From NCBI GenBank assembly GCA_016841765.1, contig JAENYN010000008.1, positions 1-64,000 on the forward strand: a stretch of 64,000 nt of DNA. The letters run 5' to 3'. Position numbers and translations under genes: made by a program. The notes under the pieces were generated by a model. The model was not told where the DNA came from and searched no databases. It saw only the letters and a program-made list of their open reading frames with translations. This document shows, one piece after another, positions 18,731 to 27,712 of this stretch; positions within the stretch are counted from its first letter, which is position 1; the number at the start of each line of letters is the position of its first letter. Source of the stretch: Guptibacillus hwajinpoensis. GTDB lineage: Bacteria; Bacillota; Bacilli; Bacillales; Bacillaceae_O.

Positions 18731-18881
18731 TTACTTAATATGCTTACTTATAAACAGCAGTTTTGGTTCTCGGCCATCAAAGGTAATTTCTTGCTCCCAA
18801 AAACCATTTGGACTTAATAAAGGTTTGGAGGTATGGAATACCCTATTGACCTCAGGAGTGAAAATCTTTGGTACCCACCAT
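18731..18881 (-). pseudogene. Remnant of a short soluble protein gene
   Basis: Codons from about 18878 to the TAA at 18731 read VPKIFTPEVNRVF, then a stretch ending LLFISKHIK. An ATG with GAAGGA upstream exists at 18881 but in a shifted frame; removing one G from GGG joins them. It follows the 212-aa membrane gene within 15 bp. Family unknown. Confidence 0.45.
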
Positions 18882-18895
18882 TCTTATTCCTTCGT

Positions 18896-19534
18896 TTAAT
18901 CAAACACAGATTTTACTTTTCCATTAACATTATAGCTGCTGTCATCAACCCACTGAATTGTGATATTTTCTGTCCACTCACCTTTATAAACAACTTTTAT
19001 CGGTTTGCTGATCACGCCAAAAGTTACTTTTTCTAAAATCACTTGCTTATCCCCACCCAATAAACCTTGATCAATTTGTTTTTCGACAAGGCGATATTGA
19101 TTATTCGGTGCCATTTCTTGATCTACCGTAGTATGCTCGCCAAAGTTGGAAATTGGGAGAAAAACCAAGTTAATGAACACTAAAATGATCAACAATATCC
19201 CATAAAACACTCGAAAAGCAACTTGATATAGACTTGTGAATAAAAGAGGAACTGTAAATAGGATCGGTACTAATAAAGGTTGATTCACTAAAAAATACAT
19301 TCCGAATATCATAATGGGTAAAACGATCATGTTGAATTTTACATATTTTTTATTGTATATCGTAATAATTGTTATCAATGAAAGAAGAAAATAGACTATA
19401 TACAAGATCAGGAACAATGGTTTGGAAATTATATAATAGTTTAAGAGAATGAATGGAATAGTTAAATAGATACTACACACAAAAAGGAAAATAGAAATAT
19501 TATATTTCTTGTTAATCATGGGCGACTTAAACAC
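18896..19534 (-). CDS. Membrane protein with C-terminal extracytoplasmic domain, unknown function
   Basis: 212 aa (GTG start; ATG at codon 6 is the alternative). There are four or five hydrophobic segments in residues 12-130, then a soluble tail (about 135-212, VTFGVISKPIKVVYKGEWTE, IQWVDDSSYNVNGK) resembling small beta-rich tails of Bacillus membrane proteins of unknown function. Strongly AT-rich. It is followed at once by the remnant at 18731. Confidence 0.6.
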   Translation of the reverse strand: MFKSPMINKKYNISIFLFVCSIYLTIPFILLNYYIISKPLFLILYIVYFLLSLITIITIYNKKYVKFNMIVLPIMIFGMYFLVNQPLLVPILFTVPLLFTSLYQVAFRVFYGILLIILVFINLVFLPISNFGEHTTVDQEMAPNNQYRLVEKQIDQGLLGGDKQVILEKVTFGVISKPIKVVYKGEWTENITIQWVDDSSYNVNGKVKSVFD

Positions 19535-19688
19535 CTTTACTCAAATTTTGTATATACATTAATAGTTGTATTTCTTTTTCTTCTTTTTTTTAGTTGGGGA
19601 ATTATCACTAACGATCTCTTAAAAGACTTTAATGCCTTTTTATCTTCTCCCATATTTTGATAGCATAATTCTAAGTCGAAATGTAATC

Positions 19689-20090
19689 CACCGGAACTCT
19701 TTCCGTAGGTGATCAGGGCATTAAAGGTTTGAGGAGCGCAATGCCGTCAACCGTTATATCGGCGGCCTCCTGGAAGCTTATTACCTTTTTTTTGTGTCTT
19801 TTTTTCAAAAGATTTTCTGGGTGAATGTGATTAGGCACGAATGAGAGGGCTTCGTCCTGTACGTAAAAATTTTAAAAAAGGCAGGGAGAAAGCGAAGGTA
19901 GATGTTTGGGGAAAAGAAATGGTAGTAACTGATGATTGTGTGATTATTTTGAGAAGGTACATTTCATTAATAGAGCATATATTTTACAGTTGTTGTACGT
20001 CTTAATAATTCGACAAAGTACTATATAGGGCTTATAAGGGTTGCCGCCATACAACTATTAAAGAGAGAGTTATTCAGCACTCCCTCCCCA
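19689..20090 (-). repeat. Toxin-cassette spacer repeat, copy A
   Basis: About 400 bp similar to copies at 22691-23108 and 24510-24930. On the minus strand it runs from AT-rich spacer (GGGGAGTGCTGAAT start) through GGCAGGG...AGGACGAAG into the end of a peptidoglycan-binding domain (ATAACGGTTGACGGCATTGC) and the GGAAAGAGTTCCGG border. Here the following cassette is missing, so only the spacer and a domain stub remain. Positions 19535-19688 hold nothing recognisable. Confidence 0.75.
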
Positions 20091-20099
20091 CATAAAAGC

Positions 20100-20122
20100 C
20101 CCCCTAGATTTATTAAAGGGGG
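20100..20122 (-). terminator. Terminator of immunity gene 1
   Basis: CCCCCTTT...A-GGGGG stem with CTTTTA on the minus-strand exit. Confidence 0.65.
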
Positions 20123-20148
20123 ACAATCATTTATATTAATTTTATATG

Positions 20149-20547
20149 TTACTTTATTACGATACTTGGAGTGTATGTTGTTAGTATTTCGATTACATCA
20201 TTTGGTGTTAAAAACACATAATGTTCTAGTTGATTGGGCTCATAAATACCTGAACTCTCTTCAAGAAACCATTTTATATATTCAGAGTTTTTGACTTTAA
20301 ATAAAGTCCACTCGCTATAAAAATCTGTACCGTATTGTTGGTCTAAATAATTTAGTTTTTTCAATAATGAGCCTTCATCTGTATTTCTATAGGATAATAC
20401 ACCCTCATCAAACTTAACTAAAATTTTCTTTTTATCATTTTCATCGCTGAACTCTAATATTATACCTTCTTTATTATCAATAAAAGTATCATTGTATAAT
20501 CTTGAGGGTAATCCTTTTATCGGTATCCATCTTTCCCAATGTTCCAA
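20149..20547 (-). CDS. Predicted immunity protein of orphan cassette 1
   Basis: 132 aa, acidic and soluble (MEHWERWIPIKG...). TTG start with AGGAGGAAGAGTA upstream, 20 bp after the toxin stop. Immunity function is inferred only from position behind a toxin tip, small size and acidity. The frame is intact although its toxin is broken. Confidence 0.65.
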   Translation of the reverse strand: MEHWERWIPIKGLPSRLYNDTFIDNKEGIILEFSDENDKKKILVKFDEGVLSYRNTDEGSLLKKLNYLDQQYGTDFYSEWTLFKVKNSEYIKWFLEESSGIYEPNQLEHYVFLTPNDVIEILTTYTPSIVIK

Positions 20548-20567
20548 TACTCTTCCTCCTATTACAA

Positions 20568-21172
20568 TTAATAGCGAAACTTAATTTTCTTTTTTCCGTC
20601 TTGAATTTCAATTGTTGGGCGACCATCACTACTTTTCTTTCTTACTATTACTGTTCTTCCATCTGGTAATTTACCAACTCTTAAATCTGGAGTGTTTTTT
20701 GTGATATTTGGTTGCAATGACTCAAAGTCTTTTACTGCTTTACAAACCCTCCAGATAAGTCATATTGAGAAGTTCTTCCCTTAGTCGCTCTCCCTGCTGT
20801 TGCATTTTTAATTAAATCATCTACAGTTTTACTTAGTACCCTTTTTACCAAGACCTCTAAGTACTTTTGAACCGATTCTTCCCCCAATTTTTATACCGCC
20901 CCTGGCTATAACACCCCCTACACCTCCTCCAGGAATGGCAAGAATCATCTCAACAACCAGGTCTTCTTTTGCGTTTCCGGTCATTTCAGACTGAATAACA
21001 TCTCTGATTTCATGGGGAACTTGATCAATACCTTGTTCTCTCGCTATTTTTTCATAGTATGGAAAATCAACACCATGTGGCCCCATCTGAATGGTAGATG
21101 ATGTAGATTTTTCTTTTTCTTTCGGCCTGCTCCAATTATTTCCCTTCAGGACTAAATAGGTTTGAATACCTG
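20568..21172 (-). pseudogene. Orphan RHS-type toxin cassette 1 (frameshifted, 5'-truncated)
   Basis: Starts inside the second peptidoglycan-binding domain (GIQTYLVLKGNNWSRPKEK), goes through the shared linker (MGPHGVDFPYYEKIAREQG, AIPGGGVGGVIARGG) and then shifts frame twice. After SKVLRGLGKKG the next frame reads SKTVDDLIKNATAGRATKG, then another reads DLRVGKLPDGRTVIVRKKSS and IEIQDGKKKIKFRY. That last motif style is common at C-terminal ends of polymorphic toxins. No full-length product is possible. Confidence 0.75.
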
Positions 21173-21365
21173 AGAATTGCCACTGGCTCCTAAAAGAAAT
21201 GCTCTCAATCGCTCTAGTGTTTCCCCCTCCAAATGAGAAGGTGAAGGATAGCTTTCCCAAAAAGCCAAAGCGGTTTTCCCATCTACTTCTAAAAAAAATC
21301 CTTGTAGCTTGGATAATGAAAGTTTAATTGTATGTGTAATTGGTGAATTTTCATTAGTTAGTGCT
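21173..21365 (-). mobile_element. Probable IS110-family transposase remnant
   Basis: Sequence similarity to the other cassettes stops sharply at 21173. To the right an open minus-strand stretch reads SKLQGFFLEVDGKTALAFWE, then SYPSPSHLEGETLERLRAFL, resembling the central part of IS110-type (DEDD) transposases. No ends, start or catalytic core remain. It replaced the spacer and first peptidoglycan-binding domain of cassette 1. Confidence 0.5.
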
Positions 21366-21398
21366 TTTTATTCGGCACTCCCCAATAATAAAATGTGA

Positions 21399-21418
21399 CG
21401 GTTATCATTAGATAACCG
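21399..21418 (-). terminator. Terminator-like hairpin after immunity gene 2
   Basis: CGGTTATC/GATAACCG with a 4-nt loop, followed on the minus strand by TCACATTTTATT. Confidence 0.6.
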
Positions 21419-21435
21419 CCGCCATCCTAAAATTT

Positions 21436-21837
21436 TTAATTATCTATTTCTTTTTTTCGTTTGAAAAACAAATCTATTTCTTGTTGTTCCTGTTCCCCTA
21501 ATCCATCAAAATGTTCCTCAGAATGAACTAACTCAAAATACCCCCATATGGCAGAAATAGCTTCATCGCTATGTCCTATGAAATTAAAGTACCACTCTTC
21601 GGGAATTTTTTTATCAATTACTTCGAATAACTCAGCAGGATACCAATAAGGAGTTTCGCAGTCGTCAAATAAAAGATATCTTAATCCATCTTCATAGATT
21701 ATCATACCGTATACGTTATAATCTCTGTAGGCTGTTATTTCGTTATATAATGTTTTTTGAGTAAGACCTTCTCTAACCTTCCTAGGACTGAATAAATAAC
21801 CCTCATTTGTTATACATTTAACTATCATTCTTTTCAT
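21436..21837 (-). CDS. Predicted immunity protein of orphan cassette 2
   Basis: About 133 aa, acidic, soluble, Tyr/Phe-rich (YRDYNVYGMIIYEDGLRYLL). It starts within a few bases of the toxin stop TGA: GTG 21846, ATG 21837 and ATG 21828 are all possible, and GGA spacing favours 21828 or 21837. Immunity role inferred from coupling to the toxin tip. Intact. Confidence 0.65.
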   Translation of the reverse strand: MKRMIVKCITNEGYLFSPRKVREGLTQKTLYNEITAYRDYNVYGMIIYEDGLRYLLFDDCETPYWYPAELFEVIDKKIPEEWYFNFIGHSDEAISAIWGYFELVHSEEHFDGLGEQEQQEIDLFFKRKKEIDN

Positions 21838-21842
21838 TCCTA

Positions 21843-22818
21843 TCACTTAAATTTAAAGTCATCAAACTTTCCTGTCCTGGTATTGTAATTAAAATGAATA
21901 TTTATCTTCCCATTTGACGTCTTTACAATCCTTTGCATTTTGACCCATCCATCTGAATCTAACCATCTTTTATCATTCATTTTACTTCTTGACACTACTT
22001 CTCTAGCACCTACAAGTGGATTAGATAATACTTCTTTCATAGCTAGTTGTTCTTGCAAACTACTTGCTGTTGTTCTTCCCGTAGAGCCCCTCCCTAATTG
22101 ATTTACTCTTTAGTAAACTATTAAGGTTGCCTGTACCCTTTTTAACAAGACCATTAAAGACTTTTGAACCTATTCTTCCCCCAATTTTTATACCGCCCCT
22201 GGCTATAACACCCCATACACCTCCTCCAGGAATGGCAAGAATCATCTCACCAACCAGGTCTTCTTTTGCGTTTCCGGTCATTTCAGACTGAATAACATCT
22301 CTGATTTCATGGGGAACTTGATCAATACCTTGTTCTCTCGCTATTTTTTCATAGTATGGAAAATCAACACCATGTGGCCCCATCCGAATGGTAGATGATG
22401 TGGATTTTTCTTTTTCTTTCGGCCTGCTCCAATTATTCCCTTTCAGGGCTGAATAGGTTTGAATACCTGCCAGCCCATCTTTCTTTAGGCCTTTGTTTCT
22501 CTGAAACTGTTTCACGACAGATTCCGTCTCGTTTCCAAACACACCATCAATGCTGATATAACTGAATCCGGCATCCCTAAGCATCCTCTGCAGGTCTTCT
22601 ACCATCGATCCCCTGTCGCCTTTTCGCAGCAATTCACCCATCCATGTGCCGATTTTTTCATTGCCGCCGGATCCGCCGGCGTTTGATCCGCCGGAACTCT
22701 TTCCGTAGGTGAGCAGGGCATTATAGGTTTGATGGCCTGCAATGCCGTCAACCGCTATATCGGCGGCCTGCTTGAAGTTTATTACCTTGTTTTGTGTCTT
22801 TTGTTCAAAAGATTTACT
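21843..22818 (-). pseudogene. Orphan RHS-type toxin cassette 2 (frameshifted)
   Basis: From the right: end of peptidoglycan-binding domain 1 (VINFKQAADIAVDGIAG), second domain (LLRKGDRGSMVEDLQRMLRD), shared linker, then a frameshift near 22110. The toxin tip is in the new frame: GRTTASSLQEQLAMKEVL, KMNDKRWLDSDGWVKM and a tail ending TGKFDDFKFK. This tip matches from memory a widespread C-terminal toxin end (QLAM..V.SNP...RW...GWVKM...DDFKFK). The cassette has no start codon near its beginning, as expected of a silent donor. Confidence 0.75.
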
Positions 22819-23108
22819 GGGAGAATGTAATTTGGCACGAATGAGAAGGCTACGTCCTGTACGTAAAAGTTGCGAAAAATTTTAAAGGCAGGGAGAAAGC
22901 GAAGATAAGGATTTGGAGAATAGAAATGGTGGTAACTGATGATATTATGGGTATTTGCTTAACAAATAAGAGTAAATAGGGCATACGTTTTAAAGATTGT
23001 ACGCACTATAAAATTTGTAAAAACATAATATGGGGCTTACAGGGGTTACTCATATTCTCTACATAGAAAATAAACTATTCATCACTAGGTAGACTCCCCA
23101 ACAATAAA
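22691..23108 (-). repeat. Toxin-cassette spacer repeat, copy B
   Basis: Same unit as 19689-20090 and 24510-24930: AT-rich spacer (GGGGCTTACAGGGG-like motif, GCATACG, GGCAGGGAGAAAGC) fused to the end of the first peptidoglycan-binding domain. Confidence 0.8.
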
Positions 23109-23145
23109 GAAACCTTGAAAGGAATTAAGCCAATCAAGGTTTCTT
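23107..23145 (-). terminator. Cassette terminator
   Basis: AAGAAACCTTG/CAAGGTTTCTT arms. Nearly the same hairpin recurs at 24933, so it is part of the duplicated cassette unit. Confidence 0.7.
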
Positions 23146-23241
23146 AAATTAAAGGGGATGAAGTAACCGTTTTTTGGGACGCTCAATGTGTGGCAAGGGT
23201 TTTAATACGAGACCTACCGTATTTTGTACCTTACAAAAAAA

Positions 23242-23266
23242 GACCACTCCTGTTAGGGAAGTGGTC
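23242..23266 (-). terminator. Terminator of immunity gene 3
   Basis: GACCACT/AGTGGTC stem followed by TTTTTTT on the minus strand, 15 bp past the stop. Confidence 0.85.
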
Positions 23267-23281
23267 CATACTAGTTATTGA

Positions 23282-23686
23282 CTAATAAATGTACAAATCA
23301 ATATAAAACTCTGCGTGAATACTATTCGCAAGTTTAATAAATCGTTGATTAAAGTGCATTGCAGGTTTTTGATTATCTTCAACATTAACCACAATAGCGA
23401 AAATATATTGAAGATTATATTTTTCTCTTAGCACCTGTAAAGAACTGGTTTTGTTTTCAATTTTTTTTATAACTTTGTCTAATTGTACATTTATATCCAA
23501 GGAAGGTTCATATTGAGTTGAAACAATCCAAGTAGTATCTCTTCTTTGAATAGGTTTACCAATTATTTCGTCTCCCTTTTTCCAAGCCTTTTCAGGAATT
23601 ATATCTAACTCTTCTGTTAAAATGCTTGTGTCAAGATACTCATCACAAATTGCGATAAATTCAACTTTTACGTTAGTTTCTTCCAC
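23282..23686 (-). CDS. DUF4279-like predicted immunity protein of orphan cassette 3
   Basis: 134 aa. The segment LDIIPEKAWKKGDEI followed by TTWIVSTQYEP fits the DUF4279 family (a G/D-x-dxxxIT..LgieP.ka..kGd pattern then W...S), often found behind toxin genes. AAGGAGTATTGAAG precedes the start, 12 bp after the toxin stop. Immunity role inferred. Intact although its toxin has a stop codon. Confidence 0.65.
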   Translation of the reverse strand: MEETNVKVEFIAICDEYLDTSILTEELDIIPEKAWKKGDEIIGKPIQRRDTTWIVSTQYEPSLDINVQLDKVIKKIENKTSSLQVLREKYNLQYIFAIVVNVEDNQKPAMHFNQRFIKLANSIHAEFYIDLYIY

Positions 23687-23698
23687 TTCAATACTCCT

Positions 23699-24721
23699 TT
23701 ATTTTATATATTCGTACGTTGGTACACCCTCACCCTTACCTCCTTTTCTATAGATCCACAGCATACCTGTGTCCTTATCAACATAAATATCAAAATGAGA
23801 CATATTTTTCTTCCCAACAAAGCCCCCCTTGAGTTCATGTGCGTCAATTCCCTTTTGTTTAAGGTATCTATCCTTAACCATTTTTATATTCTTTGGAATA
23901 TACTTTTCAGCTGCACCAACAGTATTAGGTCCAAATGAACTACTTTTACCTTTACCCTTTTTACCCAGACTCTTAAGTACTTTCTAACCGATTCTTCCCC
24001 CAATTTTTATACCGCCCCTGGCTATAACACCCCCTACACCTCCTCCAGGAATGGCAAGAATCATCTCAACAACCAGGTCTTCTTTTGCGTTTCCGGTCAT
24101 TTCAGACTGAATAACATCTCTGATTTCATGGGGAACTTGATCAATACCTTGTTCTCTCGCTATTTTTTCATAGTATGGAAAATCAACACCATGTGGCCCC
24201 ATCCGAATGGTAGATGATGTGGATTTTTCTTTTTCTTTCGGCCTGCTCCAATTATTCCCTTTCAGGGCTGAATAGGTTTGAATACCTGCCAGCCCATCTT
24301 TCTTTAGGCCTTTGTTTCTCTGAAACTGTTTCACGACAGATTCCGTCTCGTTTCCAAACACACCATCAATGCTGATATAACTGAATCCGGCATCCCTAAG
24401 CATCCTCTGCAGGTCTTCTACCATCGATCCCCTGTCGCCTTTTCGCAGCAATTCACCCATCCATGTGCCGATTTTTTCATTGCCGCCGGAGCCGCCGCCG
24501 TTTGATCCGCCGGAACTCTTTCCGTAGGTGAGCAGGGCATTATAGGTTTGAGGACCTGCAATGCCGTCAACCGCTATATCGGCGGCATGCTGGAAGTTTA
24601 TTACCTTTTTTTGTGTCTTTTGTTTAAAAGATTTTCTGGGAGAATGTGATTTGGCACGAATGAGAGGCTCCGTCCTGTACGTCAAAGTTGCGAAAGAATT
24701 TATAAGGCAGGGAGAAAGCAA
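23699..24721 (-). pseudogene. Orphan RHS-type toxin cassette 3, interrupted by an in-frame TAG
   Basis: One continuous frame apart from a TAG at 23984-23986, where sister cassettes read TCA in GGTTCAAAAGT. From the right: end of peptidoglycan-binding domain 1, second domain, Gly-rich linker, hydrophobic linker AIPGGGVGGVIARGG, the stop, then KVLKSLGKKGKGKSSSFGPN and the tip DRYLKQKGIDAHELKGGFVG ... DIYVDKDTGMLWIYRKGGKG. The tip resembles the polymorphic toxin type 33 family from memory. If TAG were read through, the toxin would be complete. There is no RHS part or secretion signal of its own. Confidence 0.75.
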
Positions 24722-24930
24722 AGGTATGGATTTGAAGAATAGAAATGGTAGTAACTGATTAAATTATGGTTATTTGCTTAACAAAATAAAGAGTAAATAA
24801 GGCATACGTTTTAAAGGTGTTGTACGTACTTTATAATTCGTAAAAACATAATATAGGGCTTACAGGGGTTACTCATATTCTCTGTATAAAATATGAACCA
24901 TTCGTCACTGGGTAGCCCCACCAACAAAAA
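24510..24930 (-). repeat. Toxin-cassette spacer repeat, copy C
   Basis: Third copy of the spacer plus domain-end unit, the closest to copy B; its domain end is in frame with cassette 3. Confidence 0.8.
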
Positions 24931-24932
24931 AG

Positions 24933-24965
24933 AAACCTTGAAAGGCATTTAGCCAATCAAGGTTT
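24933..24965 (-). terminator. Cassette terminator after immunity gene 4
   Basis: AAACCTTG/CAAGGTTT stem; sister of the hairpin at 23107. Confidence 0.7.
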
Positions 24966-24972
24966 TGCTAAT

Positions 24973-25467
24973 CTATAATATATTTCTTTTTTCAAGCCAC
25001 TGAATTTGCTTTGTACCACCATAATCTTGAATTAACTCACTAACCTCAATCGCAATAACCTCATTCTTTAAAATATAATATTTTATCCCATTACCTACTA
25101 AACAAATATCACACTTTTTCAATTTTGTTTGCCCCAAAAGAATAAGTGAACCTTCTTTATATTTTAATATTACTGGTTCTTCCTTACTTTTAATAAAGCC
25201 ATTGGGATTAAAAACTGGTACTCCACTAACTTTTTCACTGTAAGTGAAAGCATTATAATCTGTCTTAGAGGGGTTAGAGAAAATTACTTCTAACTCTTGT
25301 AAAAAACCATTGGAACTTATTCTAATAAGACAGCTTTCTCCTTCTAAAAGATTAAAACCCTCTTCATTGTTTATTGTTGAAACAAGATTAAAAGTACCGC
25401 CCTCTTCATCTAAGAATGCACAATACTCAATATCAATATGTTGTTTGATATTACTAACCATTAGCAT
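24973..25467 (-). CDS. Predicted immunity protein of the RHS-linked toxin
   Basis: 164 aa, acidic, beta-rich looking, no membrane segment (starts MLMVSNIKQHIDIEY). It lies 14 bp after the truncated RHS toxin. No family recognised; the immunity role is inferred from position, acidity and the pattern repeated in the three orphan cassettes. Confidence 0.65.
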   Translation of the reverse strand: MLMVSNIKQHIDIEYCAFLDEEGGTFNLVSTINNEEGFNLLEGESCLIRISSNGFLQELEVIFSNPSKTDYNAFTYSEKVSGVPVFNPNGFIKSKEEPVILKYKEGSLILLGQTKLKKCDICLVGNGIKYYILKNEVIAIEVSELIQDYGGTKQIQWLEKRNIL

Positions 25468-25481
25468 AACGTATTCCTCCG

Positions 25482-26786
25482 TTATTTAAACTTTCCTGGC
25501 TGGACTCCAACGATATCTTTAAATTCATTAACATAAACTTTAACACCTGTTTTTGGGTCAGTATAAATCCAGCTAAATCTATCTCCATTTGTTGGTTTCT
25601 GCTTCAGTGCTCTAGTTATTTGATCTGGCATTATATCTTTTCTACCTGATTTCTTTAAACTATTAATTACGTGGTCATTTATTTCATACTTTTTTCCATT
25701 AACTTTAAGACCATTATCTAGCCACTTTTCATATTCTCCCATTCTATTTGCTCTAGTCCACTTAGTTGCATTACTAGTACCCTTAGCCTTAGAACCCTTA
25801 CCCAATTTCTTCAGCCAGTCTAATGCATACTTTGCACCATTTTTAATCATTCCAAAATTTTTAACAACCTTAACCAAATTTCCGGGTCCAAAAGGAATTT
25901 CGTTTCTTATTACGTGGTCTTCAAAATCACCAAAATCAAAATCATAATCAGGCAGTTTTAATTCACGCTCTCTCGGTTTAGAGAAGGAGGTTTTCTTTTT
26001 CGGCCTGCTCCAATTATTCCCTTTCAGGGCTGAATAGGTTTGAATACCTGCCAGCCCATCTTTCTTTAGGCCTTTGTTTCTCTGAAACTGTTTCACGACA
26101 GATTCCGTCTCGTTTCCAAACACACCATCAATGCTGATATAACTGAATCCGGCATCCCTAAGCATCCTCTGCAGGTCTTCTACCATCGATCCCCTGTCGC
26201 CTTTTCGCAGCAATTCACCCATCCATGTGCCGATTTTTTCATTGCCGCCGGAGCCGCCGCCGTTTGATCCGCCGGAACTCTTTCCGTAGGTGAGCAGGGC
26301 ATTATAGGTTTGAGGACCTGCAATGCCGTCAACCGCTATATCGGCAGCCTGCTGGAAGTTTATTACTGCATTTTCTGTTTTTTGGCCGAAAATGCCATCA
26401 ATACCTCCTGGAGAAAAGCCTGCTCCCTGAAGCATCGCTTGCAGGTCTTCCACATATGGACCCGAATCTCCTCTTTCAAGTTTCTGGCCTGTCCAGCCGC
26501 TGCTGCCCCCGCCAGGGTGTTCGACCATCCGCCCGGTTGGGTCAATGAAGTTCACAGGGTTGTTGTATGTGTAACTATACCGGTTCAGGCTCAACGGCTG
26601 GTCCTGCCAGCCTGAGAATGTATCGGGACTCATGAAGCGCGCGGTATTCGGGCTGTACCATCTTGCACCGTAATCCATCAATCCTGCTTTGGCATCATAA
26701 GCTTTGCCGGTGAATCCATTGGCGTTGTAAGGCGCCGCCATTTGGGTGAACAGGTTCCCGAACGCGTCATACTGGTAGCTCATCAC
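25482..26786 (-). CDS. 5'-truncated RHS-repeat protein with two peptidoglycan-binding domains and C-terminal toxin
   Basis: 434 aa from the first ATG; the frame opens only to about 26845, so thousands of bases of a normal RHS/WapA-type protein are missing. The RHS core end (about 1-88) shows YDAFGNLF, GLMDYGARWYSPNTARFMS and SLNRYSYTYNNPVNFIDPTG. Two peptidoglycan-binding domains follow (about 95-170 and 190-260), then a linker, then the tip (about 345-434: NDHVINSLKKSGRKDIMPDQ, DPKTGVKVYVNEFKDIVG). The tip looks like a small RNase-type toxin, possibly BECR fold, which is inference. Without its N-terminal part it should not be secreted. Confidence 0.8.
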   Translation of the reverse strand: MMSYQYDAFGNLFTQMAAPYNANGFTGKAYDAKAGLMDYGARWYSPNTARFMSPDTFSGWQDQPLSLNRYSYTYNNPVNFIDPTGRMVEHPGGGSSGWTGQKLERGDSGPYVEDLQAMLQGAGFSPGGIDGIFGQKTENAVINFQQAADIAVDGIAGPQTYNALLTYGKSSGGSNGGGSGGNEKIGTWMGELLRKGDRGSMVEDLQRMLRDAGFSYISIDGVFGNETESVVKQFQRNKGLKKDGLAGIQTYSALKGNNWSRPKKKTSFSKPRERELKLPDYDFDFGDFEDHVIRNEIPFGPGNLVKVVKNFGMIKNGAKYALDWLKKLGKGSKAKGTSNATKWTRANRMGEYEKWLDNGLKVNGKKYEINDHVINSLKKSGRKDIMPDQITRALKQKPTNGDRFSWIYTDPKTGVKVYVNEFKDIVGVQPGKFK

Positions 26787-26956
26787 TTTCTCGCCAGTGC
26801 GGTCCGTGATATCAATGATGTTTCCGATGCTTTTCCGGCTTCTTTTAAGCAGCCATCATCCTATTCTATTGTCGCTAAACTTATTTACTAACTAGTCGAT
26901 ATAGTAAAGAGACAGCATTTGTTTTAGCTTTTTAAACCAAAACAGGGGGACGAACA

Positions 26957-27712
26957 ATGAAGAAACTGCACTTTTTATTGGTTGCGCTCGCATCATTGCT
27001 TTTCTTAGGCGCTTGCGGCACAGGTGTCACAAAAGAGGAATTGGTCAACGGCGCATTGGACAACGATATCAGTAGCTTTGAAGCGGATATGAAAATGGGG
27101 ATCGATGTAAACGCAAACGGCCAGAAAATGAATCAGTCGCTGGATATGACTATGGAGTATGTGAAAGAGCCATTTAACACTCATATCAAAATGAGCACGG
27201 TCGACGGTGACATTGAATTGTATATGGATGAGGATACAAGCTATGCTCTCGTTCCTGGTGAAAGCCAGTGGATCAAAACTCCGACAAACAGCAATCCGGA
27301 CTTTGCGGAACTTGCGAGCGGCGAGTCCATGAAAGATGAATTGAATAGATTAAAAAAATTCGTAGAGTTATTTGAAATGACCCAATCCGGAAACGACTAT
27401 GTACTAACTGTCAATCTCACTGAAGACTCGAAAAACAAACAAGAAATGGAATTGGTTCAAGATGTGCTGAAAGAAGCGACACAGCGTACAGAAGTAGAGG
27501 ATCTGCAAGTTAACAGCTTTGACTACAAACTGACGATCAGTAAAGACAAGATGTTGAAGTCGATCGTGACGAAAGCTGATGTGGATGTCAAAATTGCAGG
27601 TGAAACCGCACAAATCGTGACAGATGCAACAGCAACATATAAAAATGTGAATCAGGTGGAAAACATTGCAATTCCTGCTGAAGTGAAAGATAATGCTGTT
27701 GAGATTCAATGA
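26957..27712 (+). CDS. Lipoprotein of the DUF6612/LppX-LprAFG-like type
   Basis: 251 aa. Lipoprotein signal peptide with lipobox LFLGACGT (Cys20). The mature part is a beta-rich fold with internal repetition (SFEADMKMGIDVNANGQKMN, ELYMDEDTSYALVPGESQW), resembling Bacillus lipoproteins annotated DUF6612. It probably sits on the outer face of the membrane, and a lipid or hydrophobic ligand carrier role is conceivable. GGGGGACGAACA precedes ATG. It diverges from the RHS remnant; a terminator shared with the anti-sigma gene follows downstream. Confidence 0.8.
   Translation: MKKLHFLLVALASLLFLGACGTGVTKEELVNGALDNDISSFEADMKMGIDVNANGQKMNQSLDMTMEYVKEPFNTHIKMSTVDGDIELYMDEDTSYALVPGESQWIKTPTNSNPDFAELASGESMKDELNRLKKFVELFEMTQSGNDYVLTVNLTEDSKNKQEMELVQDVLKEATQRTEVEDLQVNSFDYKLTISKDKMLKSIVTKADVDVKIAGETAQIVTDATATYKNVNQVENIAIPAEVKDNAVEIQ

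Noticed and set aside
18165-26845. Prophage or integrative element
   Set aside because: No integrase, structural phage genes, att-like repeats or tRNA border; the content is RHS/toxin/immunity only.
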